Shown here: positions 25,075 through 32,728 of the stretch, in pieces
How the letters are laid out: every line of letters begins with the position of its first letter
Position numbering within the stretch: the stretch's first letter is position 1
Assembly: GCF_039543225.1 (NCBI RefSeq)
Contig: NZ_BAABJI010000001.1
Location: 523,193-587,192, forward strand
Source of the DNA: Mucilaginibacter defluvii
GTDB lineage: Bacteria; Bacteroidota; Bacteroidia; Sphingobacteriales; Sphingobacteriaceae
Length of the DNA: 64,000 nucleotides
Direction: 5' to 3'
Position numbers and translations under genes: made by a program
Notes under the pieces: model-generated
Databases searched by the model: none
Seen by the model: the letters and a program-made list of their open reading frames with translations, nothing else
Told to the model about the DNA's origin: nothing

Positions 25075-26028
25075 TTAGTTTGTCGCTGGCTTGGTTTCTT
25101 CCTCTTCGTCGTGTTCCTCAATGCTTGGTAAACCTTCTTCCAGCCGACTGGTGCGTATTACATAGTACACGCCGGTAAGCGCAACAAGTAATGATATGAT
25201 ATAGAATGATATACTTAAAAATACAGCCAGGCCAACATCCATATTAAAGATGCCTGATAACTGGGTGAAAATAGTTTCGCGTGCGCCTGCCCCACCAATG
25301 GTGATAGGTACTACCGCCGCCAAGGCTGATACCAGGAATGATAACAGGTAAGGCGCGAATTTTCCATCGAAATCCTGCCCTAACAATACAAATATGATAC
25401 ACAATACCTGTAAGCCCTGCACTAATATAGCCTTGGCATGCGCCTGGAAAAAGTATTTGGTGTATTCGCGAAAGAATTTGTAGGCCACAAAATAATAGAT
25501 AGCGGTTCCGCCTAAAAAAATACCGCCTGGTATAGCCAAGTGAACATCAATCTGCGGGATGAAGATTATAAGTGTACAAATAATAAAGCCGATAGCCCAG
25601 AGGCCGCTCAACCTGTCGAACAATATAGCCCAGAACATTTTTTTTGCCGGTAGCTTGTAGCGCTTGTTTAACAGCCATATTTTATAACCATCGCCGCCAA
25701 TACCGCCTGGCAGCAAAAAATTATAGAATAAGCCCAGCATATACAGGCGCATGTTAAAACGCGGATCTAACCTAAGGTTAATCGATTTGAAAAAGCTTAA
25801 CAGCCGCCATGCTGAAACCACCATGGAGGCGAAAAAGGTAAGAAGAGCCACCGCCATCCACCAATAGTTGGCGTGCAGCAAACGGTACTTCACTTTTTCA
25901 ACAGGCACCTTGCTGAATACATAATATAACAATGCCGATGTTACGGCAATCTTGATAATCAGTTTAGTGGCATCCCACAGTTTTTGTTTCCCGGTTTTTG
26001 GCGCCGGGGCATCTGGCATATTTGTCAT
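25075..26028 (-). CDS. UPF0104 / lysylphosphatidylglycerol synthase transmembrane-domain protein
   Basis: This is a polytopic membrane protein of 317 aa with about eight hydrophobic segments. The family motif appears as LLPGGIGGDGYKIWLLNK (about 115-132). The domain acts as a lipid flippase module in MprF; stand-alone copies are of unknown function and are often near glycosyltransferase genes. N-terminal residues 1-15 are Pro/Lys-rich and cytoplasmic, and the C-terminal tail is highly acidic (HDEEEET). It is upstream of the SDR gene by 13 bases. Confidence 0.9.
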   Translation of the reverse strand: MTNMPDAPAPKTGKQKLWDATKLIIKIAVTSALLYYVFSKVPVEKVKYRLLHANYWWMAVALLTFFASMVVSAWRLLSFFKSINLRLDPRFNMRLYMLGLFYNFLLPGGIGGDGYKIWLLNKRYKLPAKKMFWAILFDRLSGLWAIGFIICTLIIFIPQIDVHLAIPGGIFLGGTAIYYFVAYKFFREYTKYFFQAHAKAILVQGLQVLCIIFVLLGQDFDGKFAPYLLSFLVSALAAVVPITIGGAGARETIFTQLSGIFNMDVGLAVFLSISFYIISLLVALTGVYYVIRTSRLEEGLPSIEEHDEEEETKPATN

Positions 26029-26130
26029 TACCGCAAAGCTAATAAAATCAGTGCATTTTGTTTTGGGTATTCCTGATAGGGGTATAACATTTAGGCTTGG
26101 TTTTTGACGTACAGGTTAACATTAAAACAG

Positions 26131-26138
26131 TATTTTTG
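26131..26138 (+). promoter_or_regulatory. -7 box of the N-carbamoylputrescine amidase gene
   Basis: TATTTTTG fits TAnnTTTG and ends 16 bases before the ATG at 26155. It also rules out the earlier in-frame start near 26104. Confidence 0.6.
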
Positions 26139-26154
26139 CGCAAAATTTAAAGGG

Positions 26155-27024
26155 ATGAGCAAAGTTAAAGTTGGTATTGTACAAATGAGTTGTGTTGCTG
26201 ATAAGCAACAGAACCTTGATAAAGCTATCAGTAAAGTGCGCGAGGCAGCAGCCAAAGGTGCCCAGATAGTTTGTTTACAGGAGCTTTTTACATCGCTGTA
26301 TTTTTGTGATGTAGAGGATTACGACAATTTTAAACTGGCCGAGGCTATTCCCGGCCCGTCAACCGAGGCCATTTCGGCTGTTGCCGCTGAGCTGAATGTG
26401 GTGGTTATCGCTTCATTGTTTGAGAAACGTGCACAAGGCGTTTACCACAACACTACAGCGGTTATTGATGCTGATGGCGCTTATTTGGGTAAATACCGCA
26501 AAATGCATATTCCTGATGATCCGGGTTTTTACGAAAAGTTCTACTTCACCCCAGGCGACCTAGGTTACAAGGTATTCAATACAAAATACGCCAAAATTGG
26601 TGTGCTGATCTGCTGGGATCAATGGTATCCGGAGGCAGCCCGTATTACCGCGTTAATGGGTGCCGAAATATTGTTCTATCCAACGGCTATTGGCTGGGCA
26701 TCAGCTCAGGACGATATAACCAATACCGATCAGTACAACGCATGGCAAACTATACAGCGCTCGCATTCGGTAGCTAACGGCGTGCACGTAGTGAGTGTGA
26801 ACAGGGTAGGCGAAGAAGCCGGTTTGAAATTCTGGGGCGGATCATTTGTATCAAACCCGTTTGGTGCGCTGATTTATCAGGCATCACACCATGATGAAGA
26901 GGTAACGGTGCATGAACTCGACCTTGAACAATCGGACTACTACCGCAGCCACTGGCCGTTCCTGCGCGATCGCCGCATTGAAACTTATCAGCCGATAACC
27001 AAGCGTTTAATAGACGAAGACTAA
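26155..27024 (+). CDS. aguB: N-carbamoylputrescine amidase (nitrilase superfamily)
   Basis: It hydrolyses N-carbamoylputrescine to putrescine, CO2 and ammonia. The 289-aa protein has the nitrilase triad: Glu in LQELFTSLYF, Lys in YRKMHIPDD and Cys in GVLICWDQWYPEAAR. The CWDQWYPE sequence is characteristic of the AguB subgroup. The neighbouring agmatine deiminase supplies its substrate, so the pair converts agmatine to putrescine for polyamine synthesis. A purine-rich AAAGGG lies just before the ATG, one of the few Shine-Dalgarno-like sites here. Confidence 0.95.
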   Translation: MSKVKVGIVQMSCVADKQQNLDKAISKVREAAAKGAQIVCLQELFTSLYFCDVEDYDNFKLAEAIPGPSTEAISAVAAELNVVVIASLFEKRAQGVYHNTTAVIDADGAYLGKYRKMHIPDDPGFYEKFYFTPGDLGYKVFNTKYAKIGVLICWDQWYPEAARITALMGAEILFYPTAIGWASAQDDITNTDQYNAWQTIQRSHSVANGVHVVSVNRVGEEAGLKFWGGSFVSNPFGALIYQASHHDEEVTVHELDLEQSDYYRSHWPFLRDRRIETYQPITKRLIDED

Positions 27025-27055
27025 TTTTGTAGTCACTATTTATAACCCATCACCT

Positions 27056-27131
27056 CATTGCGAGGAACGAAGCAATCTCTTTAAGCAAATCATATTGAAT
27101 GTCTGAAGAGATTGCTTCGTTCCTCGCAATG
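27056..27131. repeat. Long perfect hairpin repeat, copy 1 (26-bp arms)
   Basis: Arms 27056-27081 and 27106-27131 are perfect reverse complements around a 24-base loop. The arm begins CATTGCGAGGAACGAAGC. Copy 2 is at 30410-30492. It sits between the aguB and aguA genes. There is no ORF and no transposase. Confidence 0.92.
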
Positions 27132-27156
27132 ACGGTTTAAATATTTTAATGAATGG

Positions 27157-27186
27157 CTATGAACCATGAACCGTCAACTATGAACC
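27157..27186. repeat. Word repeat (CTATGAACC) containing the aguA start codon
   Basis: CTATGAACC, ATGAACCGTCAA and CTATGAACC lie in tandem. The aguA ATG at 27180 is inside the last unit. Confidence 0.6.
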
Positions 27187-28226
27187 TACCTAACTTAAAA
27201 GCCTCCGGCTTCCACTTCCCTGCCGAATGGGCGCCGCATGTGGCTACCTGGCTGAGCTGGCCTCATAAAGAAGCATCATGGCCGGGTAAAATACAGATGA
27301 TCTATCATCGCTATTGCGAGTTTATCAAGGAGATCGCAGTAGGAGAGATGGTACGTATCAATGTTGTGAATAAAGAGATGGAAGCCTTTGCGCAGCAGCA
27401 GCTTACTTTGGTGGGCGCTGATTTGAGCAAGATAGAATTCTTTGAATTTCCTACTAATGATGCGTGGTGTCGCGATCATGGTCCGGCGTTTTTGATCAAT
27501 CCCGAAACCAAACAAAAGGTGGTGGTTGACTGGGGCTATAATGCCTGGGGCGATAAATATCCTCCGTACGATCTGGATGATATGATACCTACCCGCATTG
27601 CCGAATACTACAATTTGCCTGTATATCACCCCGGTATTGTAATGGAAGGTGGTTCGGTTGACTTTAACGGCAAGGGCACTGTATTGACTACCACGGCTTG
27701 CCTGTTAAATAAAAACCGTAACCCGCATTTAAACCAGCAGCAAATAGAAGGCTATCTGCAAAATTACTACGGTGTTGAGCAGGTGCTTTGGCTGGGCGAT
27801 GGCATTATTGGCGATGATACAGACGGCCATATTGATGATATTACCCGTTTTGTAAATGAAGATACCGTGGTTACCGTTATTGAAGAGAACAAGAACGACG
27901 AAAACTACCATATTTTACAGGAAAACCTGCAAGCGCTTAAAACCATGCGCCTCATCAACGGCAAACAGCTGAACATTGTTGAGCTGCCCATGCCCGACCC
28001 TGTAATTTATGACGACCAGCGTTTGCCGGCATCGTACGCTAATTTTTACATAGGCAATGCCGCTGTGGTAGTGCCAACTTACCGTTGCGCTAATGACGAT
28101 AAGGCATTGGATATACTGGCCCAGTGCTTCCCGGATCGTAAGGTAGTGGGTGTCGACTCTACCGACATTATCTGGGGTTTAGGAAGTTTCCATTGCCTCA
28201 GCCAGCAGGAGCCTGAAGTAATTTAA
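27180..28226 (+). CDS. aguA: Agmatine deiminase
   Basis: It converts agmatine to N-carbamoylputrescine and ammonia. The 348-aa enzyme is a guanidino-modifying (PPAD) fold protein. Family motifs are FHFPAEWAPHVATWLSWPH at the N-terminus, NDAWCRDHGPAF (substrate-binding), GDDTDGHIDDITRF with the catalytic His and Asp, and the nucleophile Cys near the C-terminus (GLGSFHCLSQQEP). With aguB upstream it forms the agmatine branch of putrescine synthesis. The ATG at 27180 lies inside a word repeat; an ATG at 27153 or 27159 would extend into the repeat only. Confidence 0.95.
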   Translation: MNLPNLKASGFHFPAEWAPHVATWLSWPHKEASWPGKIQMIYHRYCEFIKEIAVGEMVRINVVNKEMEAFAQQQLTLVGADLSKIEFFEFPTNDAWCRDHGPAFLINPETKQKVVVDWGYNAWGDKYPPYDLDDMIPTRIAEYYNLPVYHPGIVMEGGSVDFNGKGTVLTTTACLLNKNRNPHLNQQQIEGYLQNYYGVEQVLWLGDGIIGDDTDGHIDDITRFVNEDTVVTVIEENKNDENYHILQENLQALKTMRLINGKQLNIVELPMPDPVIYDDQRLPASYANFYIGNAAVVVPTYRCANDDKALDILAQCFPDRKVVGVDSTDIIWGLGSFHCLSQQEPEVI

Positions 28227-28229
28227 TAA

Positions 28230-28260
28230 AATGAGGCTGTTACTCGAAACAGCCTCATTT
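28230..28260 (+). terminator. Terminator of aguA
   Basis: A perfect 12-bp stem AATGAGGCTGTT/AACAGCCTCATT with a 6-base loop lies right after the stop, with a short T tail. Confidence 0.82.
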
Positions 28261-28390
28261 CTAATAATTTTCTAATAAGTAAGGGCGAAAACATAAGTTT
28301 TCAAAAAATCCTTACTCTGTTTGGCTCTAATCGATTTTCTTTAAAAACTGATACTGCGCGCTGCACGTAATTGAAGCAACAATCTACCGG

Positions 28391-28744
28391 TTGTTAAACA
28401 TTAACGTGAAAGCAGCATTAATCCATAGCAAAACATATTTGCGTATTGCCGCAAGCATACTTTTCATCCTTTTAATAGGATTTAAGGTGGTAGCGCCCGT
28501 ATTTATAGCGTCTGTTTTGGCTGATAAAGAGCTGGCCTCAAATGCCGATGATGACAGCGATAAGAAATCTGAAAGCAACTCCTCACCTGAAAAGGAATTT
28601 TATCCGCCCTTGCATCAAGTCCATAATATCCACTTTTTGGATAGCTATGTTGAGCATTATACGTTTTATAAAGTTGTTTATATAGCTAAGTATTACCAAA
28701 AAATAGCCATACCCCCTCCGGATGGCATCAGCATAAACGGCTAA
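28391..28744 (+). CDS. Small membrane-anchored protein of unknown function
   Basis: I do not recognise a family. The 117-aa (or 112-aa from a GTG at 28406) product has one hydrophobic segment near residues 19-42 (AASILFILLIGFKVVAPVF), then an acidic, Ser/Asp/Lys-rich stretch (ASNADDDSDKKSESNSS) and an aromatic C-terminal part. It could be a single-pass inner-membrane or exported protein. It lies 59 bases before the DUF4394 lipoprotein gene on the same strand, so the two may be co-expressed. Start codon is uncertain (TTG or GTG). Confidence 0.6.
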   Translation: MLNINVKAALIHSKTYLRIAASILFILLIGFKVVAPVFIASVLADKELASNADDDSDKKSESNSSPEKEFYPPLHQVHNIHFLDSYVEHYTFYKVVYIAKYYQKIAIPPPDGISING

Positions 28745-28803
28745 ACTTCTTAACCGCGGCGAGGTGCCGCACTTCATCTATTTTATAATCTATCTTTCAA
28801 AAA

Positions 28804-30339
28804 ATGAAAACATTTAACCTTTCTTTACAAAGGGCGGCCATGGTATGTGCCGCCGCACTTTTACTGATCACTTCATCGTGCTCTAAGGATAACGATATTG
28901 ACGATTCTACAGAGGGTTCTATATCTGGCCCCGATATGGCGGTATACGCCTTAACACCAAACAACACACTAGTAAGTTTTAATGCAAAAAATGCATCAGC
29001 AGCCACAAAAACAACCAGTATTACCGGTCTGCAAAATAATGAAACTATTTTAGGCATCGATTTTAGGCCGGCTACCGGCGAACTTTATGGAGTTGGTAGT
29101 ACCAGCCGCATTTATGTAATTAATACGCAAAGTGGTGCGGCACGTGCTATTGGTACAGCCGCATTTACACCGGGTATAAACGGTGCTGCTGTTGGGTTTG
29201 ATTTTAACCCGACGGTTGACAGGATTCGCCTGGTTACTTCAAGCGGGCAAAACCTGCGCCTGCACCCTGAAACCGGCGCGGTTGCTTTTACGGATGGTAC
29301 GCTTAATGGCGCAGCCAACGCAAGCGTAACCGCCGCGGCGTATACCCAAAACAAAGCAGGCGCAACCACTACCGAACTTTTTGTAATAGATGTTGCTAAC
29401 GATAAATTATACAAGCAAGACCCACCAAACGACGGTAAACTGGTTGAAGTAGGCAGCCTTGGTGTAAATGTGGAGCAAGCCGGTGGTTTTGATATTAGTG
29501 CGGATGGTAAAGCTGCGTTGGCTGCTTTAACCGTAGGAGGAAAAACCAGTTTGTACAGCATTAACATAACGACAGGCAGGGCTACCAAAATTCAGAACGA
29601 TTTCGCAGGAGCGGTTACCGGCCTGGCCATACCTACTGAACCGGTTGCTTATGCTGTAAGCGAGGCCAACGAGCTGGTAATATTTAACCCGATGAACCCA
29701 AGCCCGGTTGCTAAAGCCATTACAGGCATAGCTGGTGGCGAGAATATTCTGGGTATCGATTTTCGTCCGGTAAATGGACAGTTGTACGCTTTGGGTAGTT
29801 CAAACAGGTTATATACTATCAATTTATCATCCGGAGCAGCGACAGTGGTGGGCACTGCACCGTTTACTACCTTACTTTCAGGCACACAGTTCGGGTTTGA
29901 TTTTAATCCTACCGTTGACCGTATCCGTGTGGTAAGCAATACCGGCCAAAATTTGAGATTACATCCCGAAACAGGTGCTGTTGCTTTTGTTGATGGTCAG
30001 TTGTCTCCGGGCAGCCCATCAGTAACAGCCGCTGCGTATACCAACAACTTTGCAGGTGCAACGTCAACCGTGCTTTTTGATATCGACACACAAAACAATA
30101 CTTTATATAAACAAGATCCACCAAATAATGGTACGTTAGTTAGCGTTGGCACATTAGGCGTAACTGCAACTGCTAACAGCGGCTTTGATATAGGCAGCAC
30201 CAGCGGCACCGCTTATGCATTATTAAATGTTGGCGGCACCACCAAAGTTTACAGCATTAACCTTACTACCGGCGCTGCAACAGCAGGCGCAACGCTTACG
30301 GGTAACTATAAAGCATTTAGCTTAGGTTTAGGCTTTTAG
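28804..30339 (+). CDS. Lipoprotein with two DUF4394 domains
   Basis: The 511-aa protein has a signal peptide with a lipobox-like LLITSSC, so Cys near residue 25 is probably lipidated. Two homologous halves follow: DUF4394 copy 1 (about 45-275) and copy 2 (about 285-511). Both carry ILGIDFRP, LYGVGS/LYALGS, FDFNPTVDRIR, QNLRLHPETGAVAF and LYKQDPPN motifs. The repeats look like beta-propeller blades. DUF4394 has no established function; it is found in surface proteins. The halves are similar at DNA level too, showing a tandem duplication. It ends with a strong terminator. Confidence 0.9.
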   Translation: MKTFNLSLQRAAMVCAAALLLITSSCSKDNDIDDSTEGSISGPDMAVYALTPNNTLVSFNAKNASAATKTTSITGLQNNETILGIDFRPATGELYGVGSTSRIYVINTQSGAARAIGTAAFTPGINGAAVGFDFNPTVDRIRLVTSSGQNLRLHPETGAVAFTDGTLNGAANASVTAAAYTQNKAGATTTELFVIDVANDKLYKQDPPNDGKLVEVGSLGVNVEQAGGFDISADGKAALAALTVGGKTSLYSINITTGRATKIQNDFAGAVTGLAIPTEPVAYAVSEANELVIFNPMNPSPVAKAITGIAGGENILGIDFRPVNGQLYALGSSNRLYTINLSSGAATVVGTAPFTTLLSGTQFGFDFNPTVDRIRVVSNTGQNLRLHPETGAVAFVDGQLSPGSPSVTAAAYTNNFAGATSTVLFDIDTQNNTLYKQDPPNNGTLVSVGTLGVTATANSGFDIGSTSGTAYALLNVGGTTKVYSINLTTGAATAGATLTGNYKAFSLGLGF

Positions 30340-30355
30340 ATACTAAAAATCTCAT

Positions 30356-30402
30356 AAAGAGAAACGCCGGGTAGTAATTTACTATCCGGCGTTTCTCTTT
30401 TA
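30356..30402. terminator. Strong bidirectional terminator after the DUF4394 gene
   Basis: AAAGAGAAACGCCGG pairs with CCGGCGTTTCTCTTT, with further loop-side pairing TAGTA/ACTA, followed by T-rich sequence on both strands. Confidence 0.88.
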
Positions 30403-30409
30403 ATGTATC

Positions 30410-30492
30410 CGTCATTGCGAGGTACGAAGCAATCTCTTCAAGCCAATCACATCAGAAAGTCTAAAGAGATTGCTTCGTACCTCGCAATGACG
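30410..30492. repeat. Long perfect hairpin repeat, copy 2 (29-bp arms)
   Basis: Arms 30410-30438 and 30464-30492 are perfect reverse complements around a 25-base loop. The arm contains CATTGCGAGGTACGAAGC, where copy 1 has GGAACG; the opposite arm changes to match. The loops of the two copies are also similar. It lies 8 bases after the terminator of the DUF4394 gene. Confidence 0.92.
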
Positions 30493-30506
30493 CTTTAGTA
30501 TTAAAG

Positions 30507-30525
30507 TCCTCCCCTTTGGGGAGGA
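30507..30525. repeat. Short palindromic repeat (TCCTCCCC-TTT-GGGGAGGA)
   Basis: An 8-bp perfect inverted repeat with a 3-base loop. A related GGAGGGGTGAGGC follows at about 30577 next to the glyS stop codon. It resembles dispersed palindromes seen in Bacteroidota intergenic regions. Confidence 0.6.
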
Positions 30526-30589
30526 TTATTCGCATATTATTCAATTTTTGATGGTGCTCATGAGGGCTTCGCCGTTAGGAGGGGTGAGG

Positions 30590-32071
30590 CTACTTCAATA
30601 CCGTTTTCCAGCTTACCATATCACCGATGATCTTTTCTAACTGATCGGCGGCAACGCGTTCCTGTTGCATGGTATCGCGATAGCGTATAGTTACAGTGTT
30701 GTCTTCTAATGTCTGAGGGTCAACTGTGATACAGAAAGGTGTACCAATAGCATCCTGACGGCGGTAACGTTTACCAATGGCATCCTTCTCCTCGTATTGC
30801 ACGTTGAAGTTAAGCTTTAGATTATTCATAATCTCACGAGCTTTTTCCGGTAATCCATCTTTTTTCATCAACGGGAATATTGCAGCCTTAACCGGTGCCA
30901 GTACAGGTGGCAGGCGCAGTACGGTACGGCTATCCTGTTTCTCGTCGGTGCTCAGGTCTTCTTCCTCGTAGGCGTTGATCAGCGTAAGCAAAAACATCCT
31001 GTCCAAACCTATTGAGGTTTCAATAACGTAAGGTATGTAGTTGCCAAAAGGTTTGCCTGTTGCCGGGTCTATCTCCGGATCAAAATACTGCATTTTTTTG
31101 CCGGAGTACTTTTGATGTTGGCTCAGGTCAAAGTCGGTACGGCTGTGTATACCTTCTACCTCTTTAAAGCCGAAAGGGAATTCGTATTCAATATCATAAG
31201 CGGCATCAGCGTAATGAGCTAATTTGGTATGCTCATGGTAACGGTATTTTTCAGCAGGCGTACCCAGGGCAAGGTGCCATTTAAGGCGCGCTTCTTTCCA
31301 TTGGTTAAACCACTCTTTTTGCGTGCCCGGGCGTACAAAGAATTGCATCTCCATCTGCTCAAACTCACGCATACGGATGATGAACTGGCGCGCGATCACC
31401 TCGTTACGGAAAGCCTTACCAATTTGCGCGATACCGAAAGGTATCTTCATCCGGCCTGATTTCTGCACGTTCAGGTAATTCACAAATATACCTTGCGCGG
31501 TTTCGGGGCGCAGATAAATCGTGTCCGACTCATCAGCGATAGCGCCAACCTGCGTGCTGAACATCAGGTTGAACTGGCGGACGTCTGTCCAGTTACGGGT
31601 GCCGCTTACCGGGCAGGCAATTTCCTGCTCAATAATCAGCTCTTTAAGGCGGGGCAGGTCTTCAGCCTTTAAGGCATCATCCATCGCAGTTTGTAAAGCA
31701 GCAGCCTTGTCGGTTTTGCCTTCATTTTCGTATTTGGCAATACGGTCTTCCAGCAACTGATCGGCACGGTAGCGTTTCTTTGAATCCTTGTTATCGATCA
31801 TCGGATCGCTAAAGCCGTCAACGTGTCCGCTGGCTTTCCAGGTAGTAGGGTGCATAAATATGGCGGCATCAATGCCCACAATATTTTCGTGCATTTGCAC
31901 CATAGCTTTCCACCAGTAAGTTTTAATGTTGTTTTTTAACTCCGAGCCGTTTTGCCCATAGTCATAAACGGCGCTCAGGCCATCATATATTTCGCTCGAC
32001 TGGAATACGAAACCGTACTCCTTAGCATGTGATATTACGTTCTTAAAAAGTTCGTCGGTTGCTTTACTCAT
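30590..32071 (-). CDS. glyS: Glycyl-tRNA synthetase (single-chain, class II)
   Basis: It charges tRNA-Gly. The 493-aa enzyme is the alpha2 (eukaryote/archaea-like) form, not the alpha2beta2 form of Proteobacteria. Class II motifs are visible: motif 2 region FRNEVIARQFIIRMREFEQMEMQ (split as FRNEVIARQ and REFEQMEMQ) and motif 3 YVIETSIGLDRMFLL, then an anticodon-binding domain (about 390-493) with LAPVKAAIFPLMKKDG. The ATG at 32071 is preferred to an in-frame start at 32089. A repeat abuts the TAG stop. Confidence 0.96.
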   Translation of the reverse strand: MSKATDELFKNVISHAKEYGFVFQSSEIYDGLSAVYDYGQNGSELKNNIKTYWWKAMVQMHENIVGIDAAIFMHPTTWKASGHVDGFSDPMIDNKDSKKRYRADQLLEDRIAKYENEGKTDKAAALQTAMDDALKAEDLPRLKELIIEQEIACPVSGTRNWTDVRQFNLMFSTQVGAIADESDTIYLRPETAQGIFVNYLNVQKSGRMKIPFGIAQIGKAFRNEVIARQFIIRMREFEQMEMQFFVRPGTQKEWFNQWKEARLKWHLALGTPAEKYRYHEHTKLAHYADAAYDIEYEFPFGFKEVEGIHSRTDFDLSQHQKYSGKKMQYFDPEIDPATGKPFGNYIPYVIETSIGLDRMFLLTLINAYEEEDLSTDEKQDSRTVLRLPPVLAPVKAAIFPLMKKDGLPEKAREIMNNLKLNFNVQYEEKDAIGKRYRRQDAIGTPFCITVDPQTLEDNTVTIRYRDTMQQERVAADQLEKIIGDMVSWKTVLK

Positions 32072-32124
32072 AACAGGGCAAAGATACAATTTAAGGTGAA
32101 AGGCAAAAGGTATGGTTTCAATAG

Positions 32125-32276
32125 TTTACTACCGGTCCTGAATTTCTTTTGAGCGATCAAAAGAAACAAAAATCGCCGGCTACGTCCTGCCCGGTGAAAG
32201 CTTATGCTTTGGCAAGACCTGTGATGCTCCGGGCATTCCTGATGCCGGTAGGATAGGTTATTTACGGTTTGTGCGC
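32125..32276. repeat. Structured interspersed repeat, module M2 copy A1
   Basis: The unit begins TTTACTACC and has a 9-bp perfect hairpin TTTCTTTTG-agcgat-CAAAAGAAA (32143-32166). A 74-bp core follows (32175-32248), from GCCGGCTACGTCCTGCCCGG to CTGATGCCGG. By eye it matches the C copy (58896-58969) at 68 of 74 bases and copy A2 at about 64 of 74. Inside are AAAGC-ttat-GCTTT and CCGGgCAT-tcctg-ATGCCGG hairpins. No ORF covers it. Confidence 0.88.
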
Positions 32277-32320
32277 ATAGCTATAAAACGATAATAATAC
32301 AAAGAAAGCGGGCATGGCCT

Positions 32321-32440
32321 GGCAGAAAACCGGGCCGGGAGTATGGCCTTGTGCGGCTGAAGGTTTTTTCTGCCTTGATGTTTGGTTACTTTCGCACCAA
32401 GGGAATTAACTGGGCCCTGCGCCCAAGAGCAGGCTGGCGA
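32321..32440. repeat. Structured interspersed repeat, module M1 copy A
   Basis: GGCAGAAAACC and GGTTTTTTCTGCC (32321-32374) form a long hairpin with an inner GGCC/GGCC pair. A degenerate GTTACTTT...ATTAAC pair follows, then the hairpin TGGGC-cctgc-GCCCA and AGAGCAGGCTGGCGA. It is homologous to 58601-58720. Paired differences between the copies keep the stem intact. Transcribed strand unknown. Confidence 0.86.
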
Positions 32441-32472
32441 TGATCACGAACAAGCATTCAATTAAAAATCGC

Positions 32473-32626
32473 TTTACTACCTATCCTGAATTTCTTTTGA
32501 GCGATCAAAAGAAATAAAAATCGCCGGCTACGTCTTGCCCGGTGAAAGTGTGTGCTTGGGCAAGACTTCTGCTACTCCGGGCATTACTGATGCCGGAAAT
32601 TTAGGTGATTAACGGATTGTGCTTTT
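32473..32626. repeat. Structured interspersed repeat, module M2 copy A2
   Basis: A second M2 in the same orientation as A1, 197 bases on, with the same TTTCTTTTG-agcgat-CAAAAGAAA hairpin (32491-32514) and 74-bp core (32523-32596). The M2-M1-M2 array fills the 657-base gap between glyS and gldA. Confidence 0.86.
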
Positions 32627-32676
32627 TAATTCCCTCTGCTTTGGAAAAAGGATCGGTGTGATGTTCGCTTTTAAGC

Positions 32677-32711
32677 TTTAACCTTTCTCCTTTAACCTTT
32701 CCCCTTAACTC
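32677..32711. repeat. 14-bp tandem word repeat (TTTAACCTTTCYCC) upstream of gldA
   Basis: TTTAACCTTTCTCC (32677-32690) and TTTAACCTTTCCCC (32691-32704) differ at one base, followed by a partial unit TTAACTC. It ends 18 bases before the gldA ATG. Confidence 0.7.
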
Positions 32712-32728
32712 GTATCTTTACCGCCATC

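Noticed and set aside
27056..30492. The long hairpin pair as a CRISPR or an insertion sequence
   Set aside because: There are only two copies, 3.3 kb apart, each a single palindrome with no spacers, cas gene or transposase between them.
32090..32728. Hidden protein-coding gene in the repeat-filled gap
   Set aside because: All six frames are broken by stops, and conservation follows stems rather than codons.
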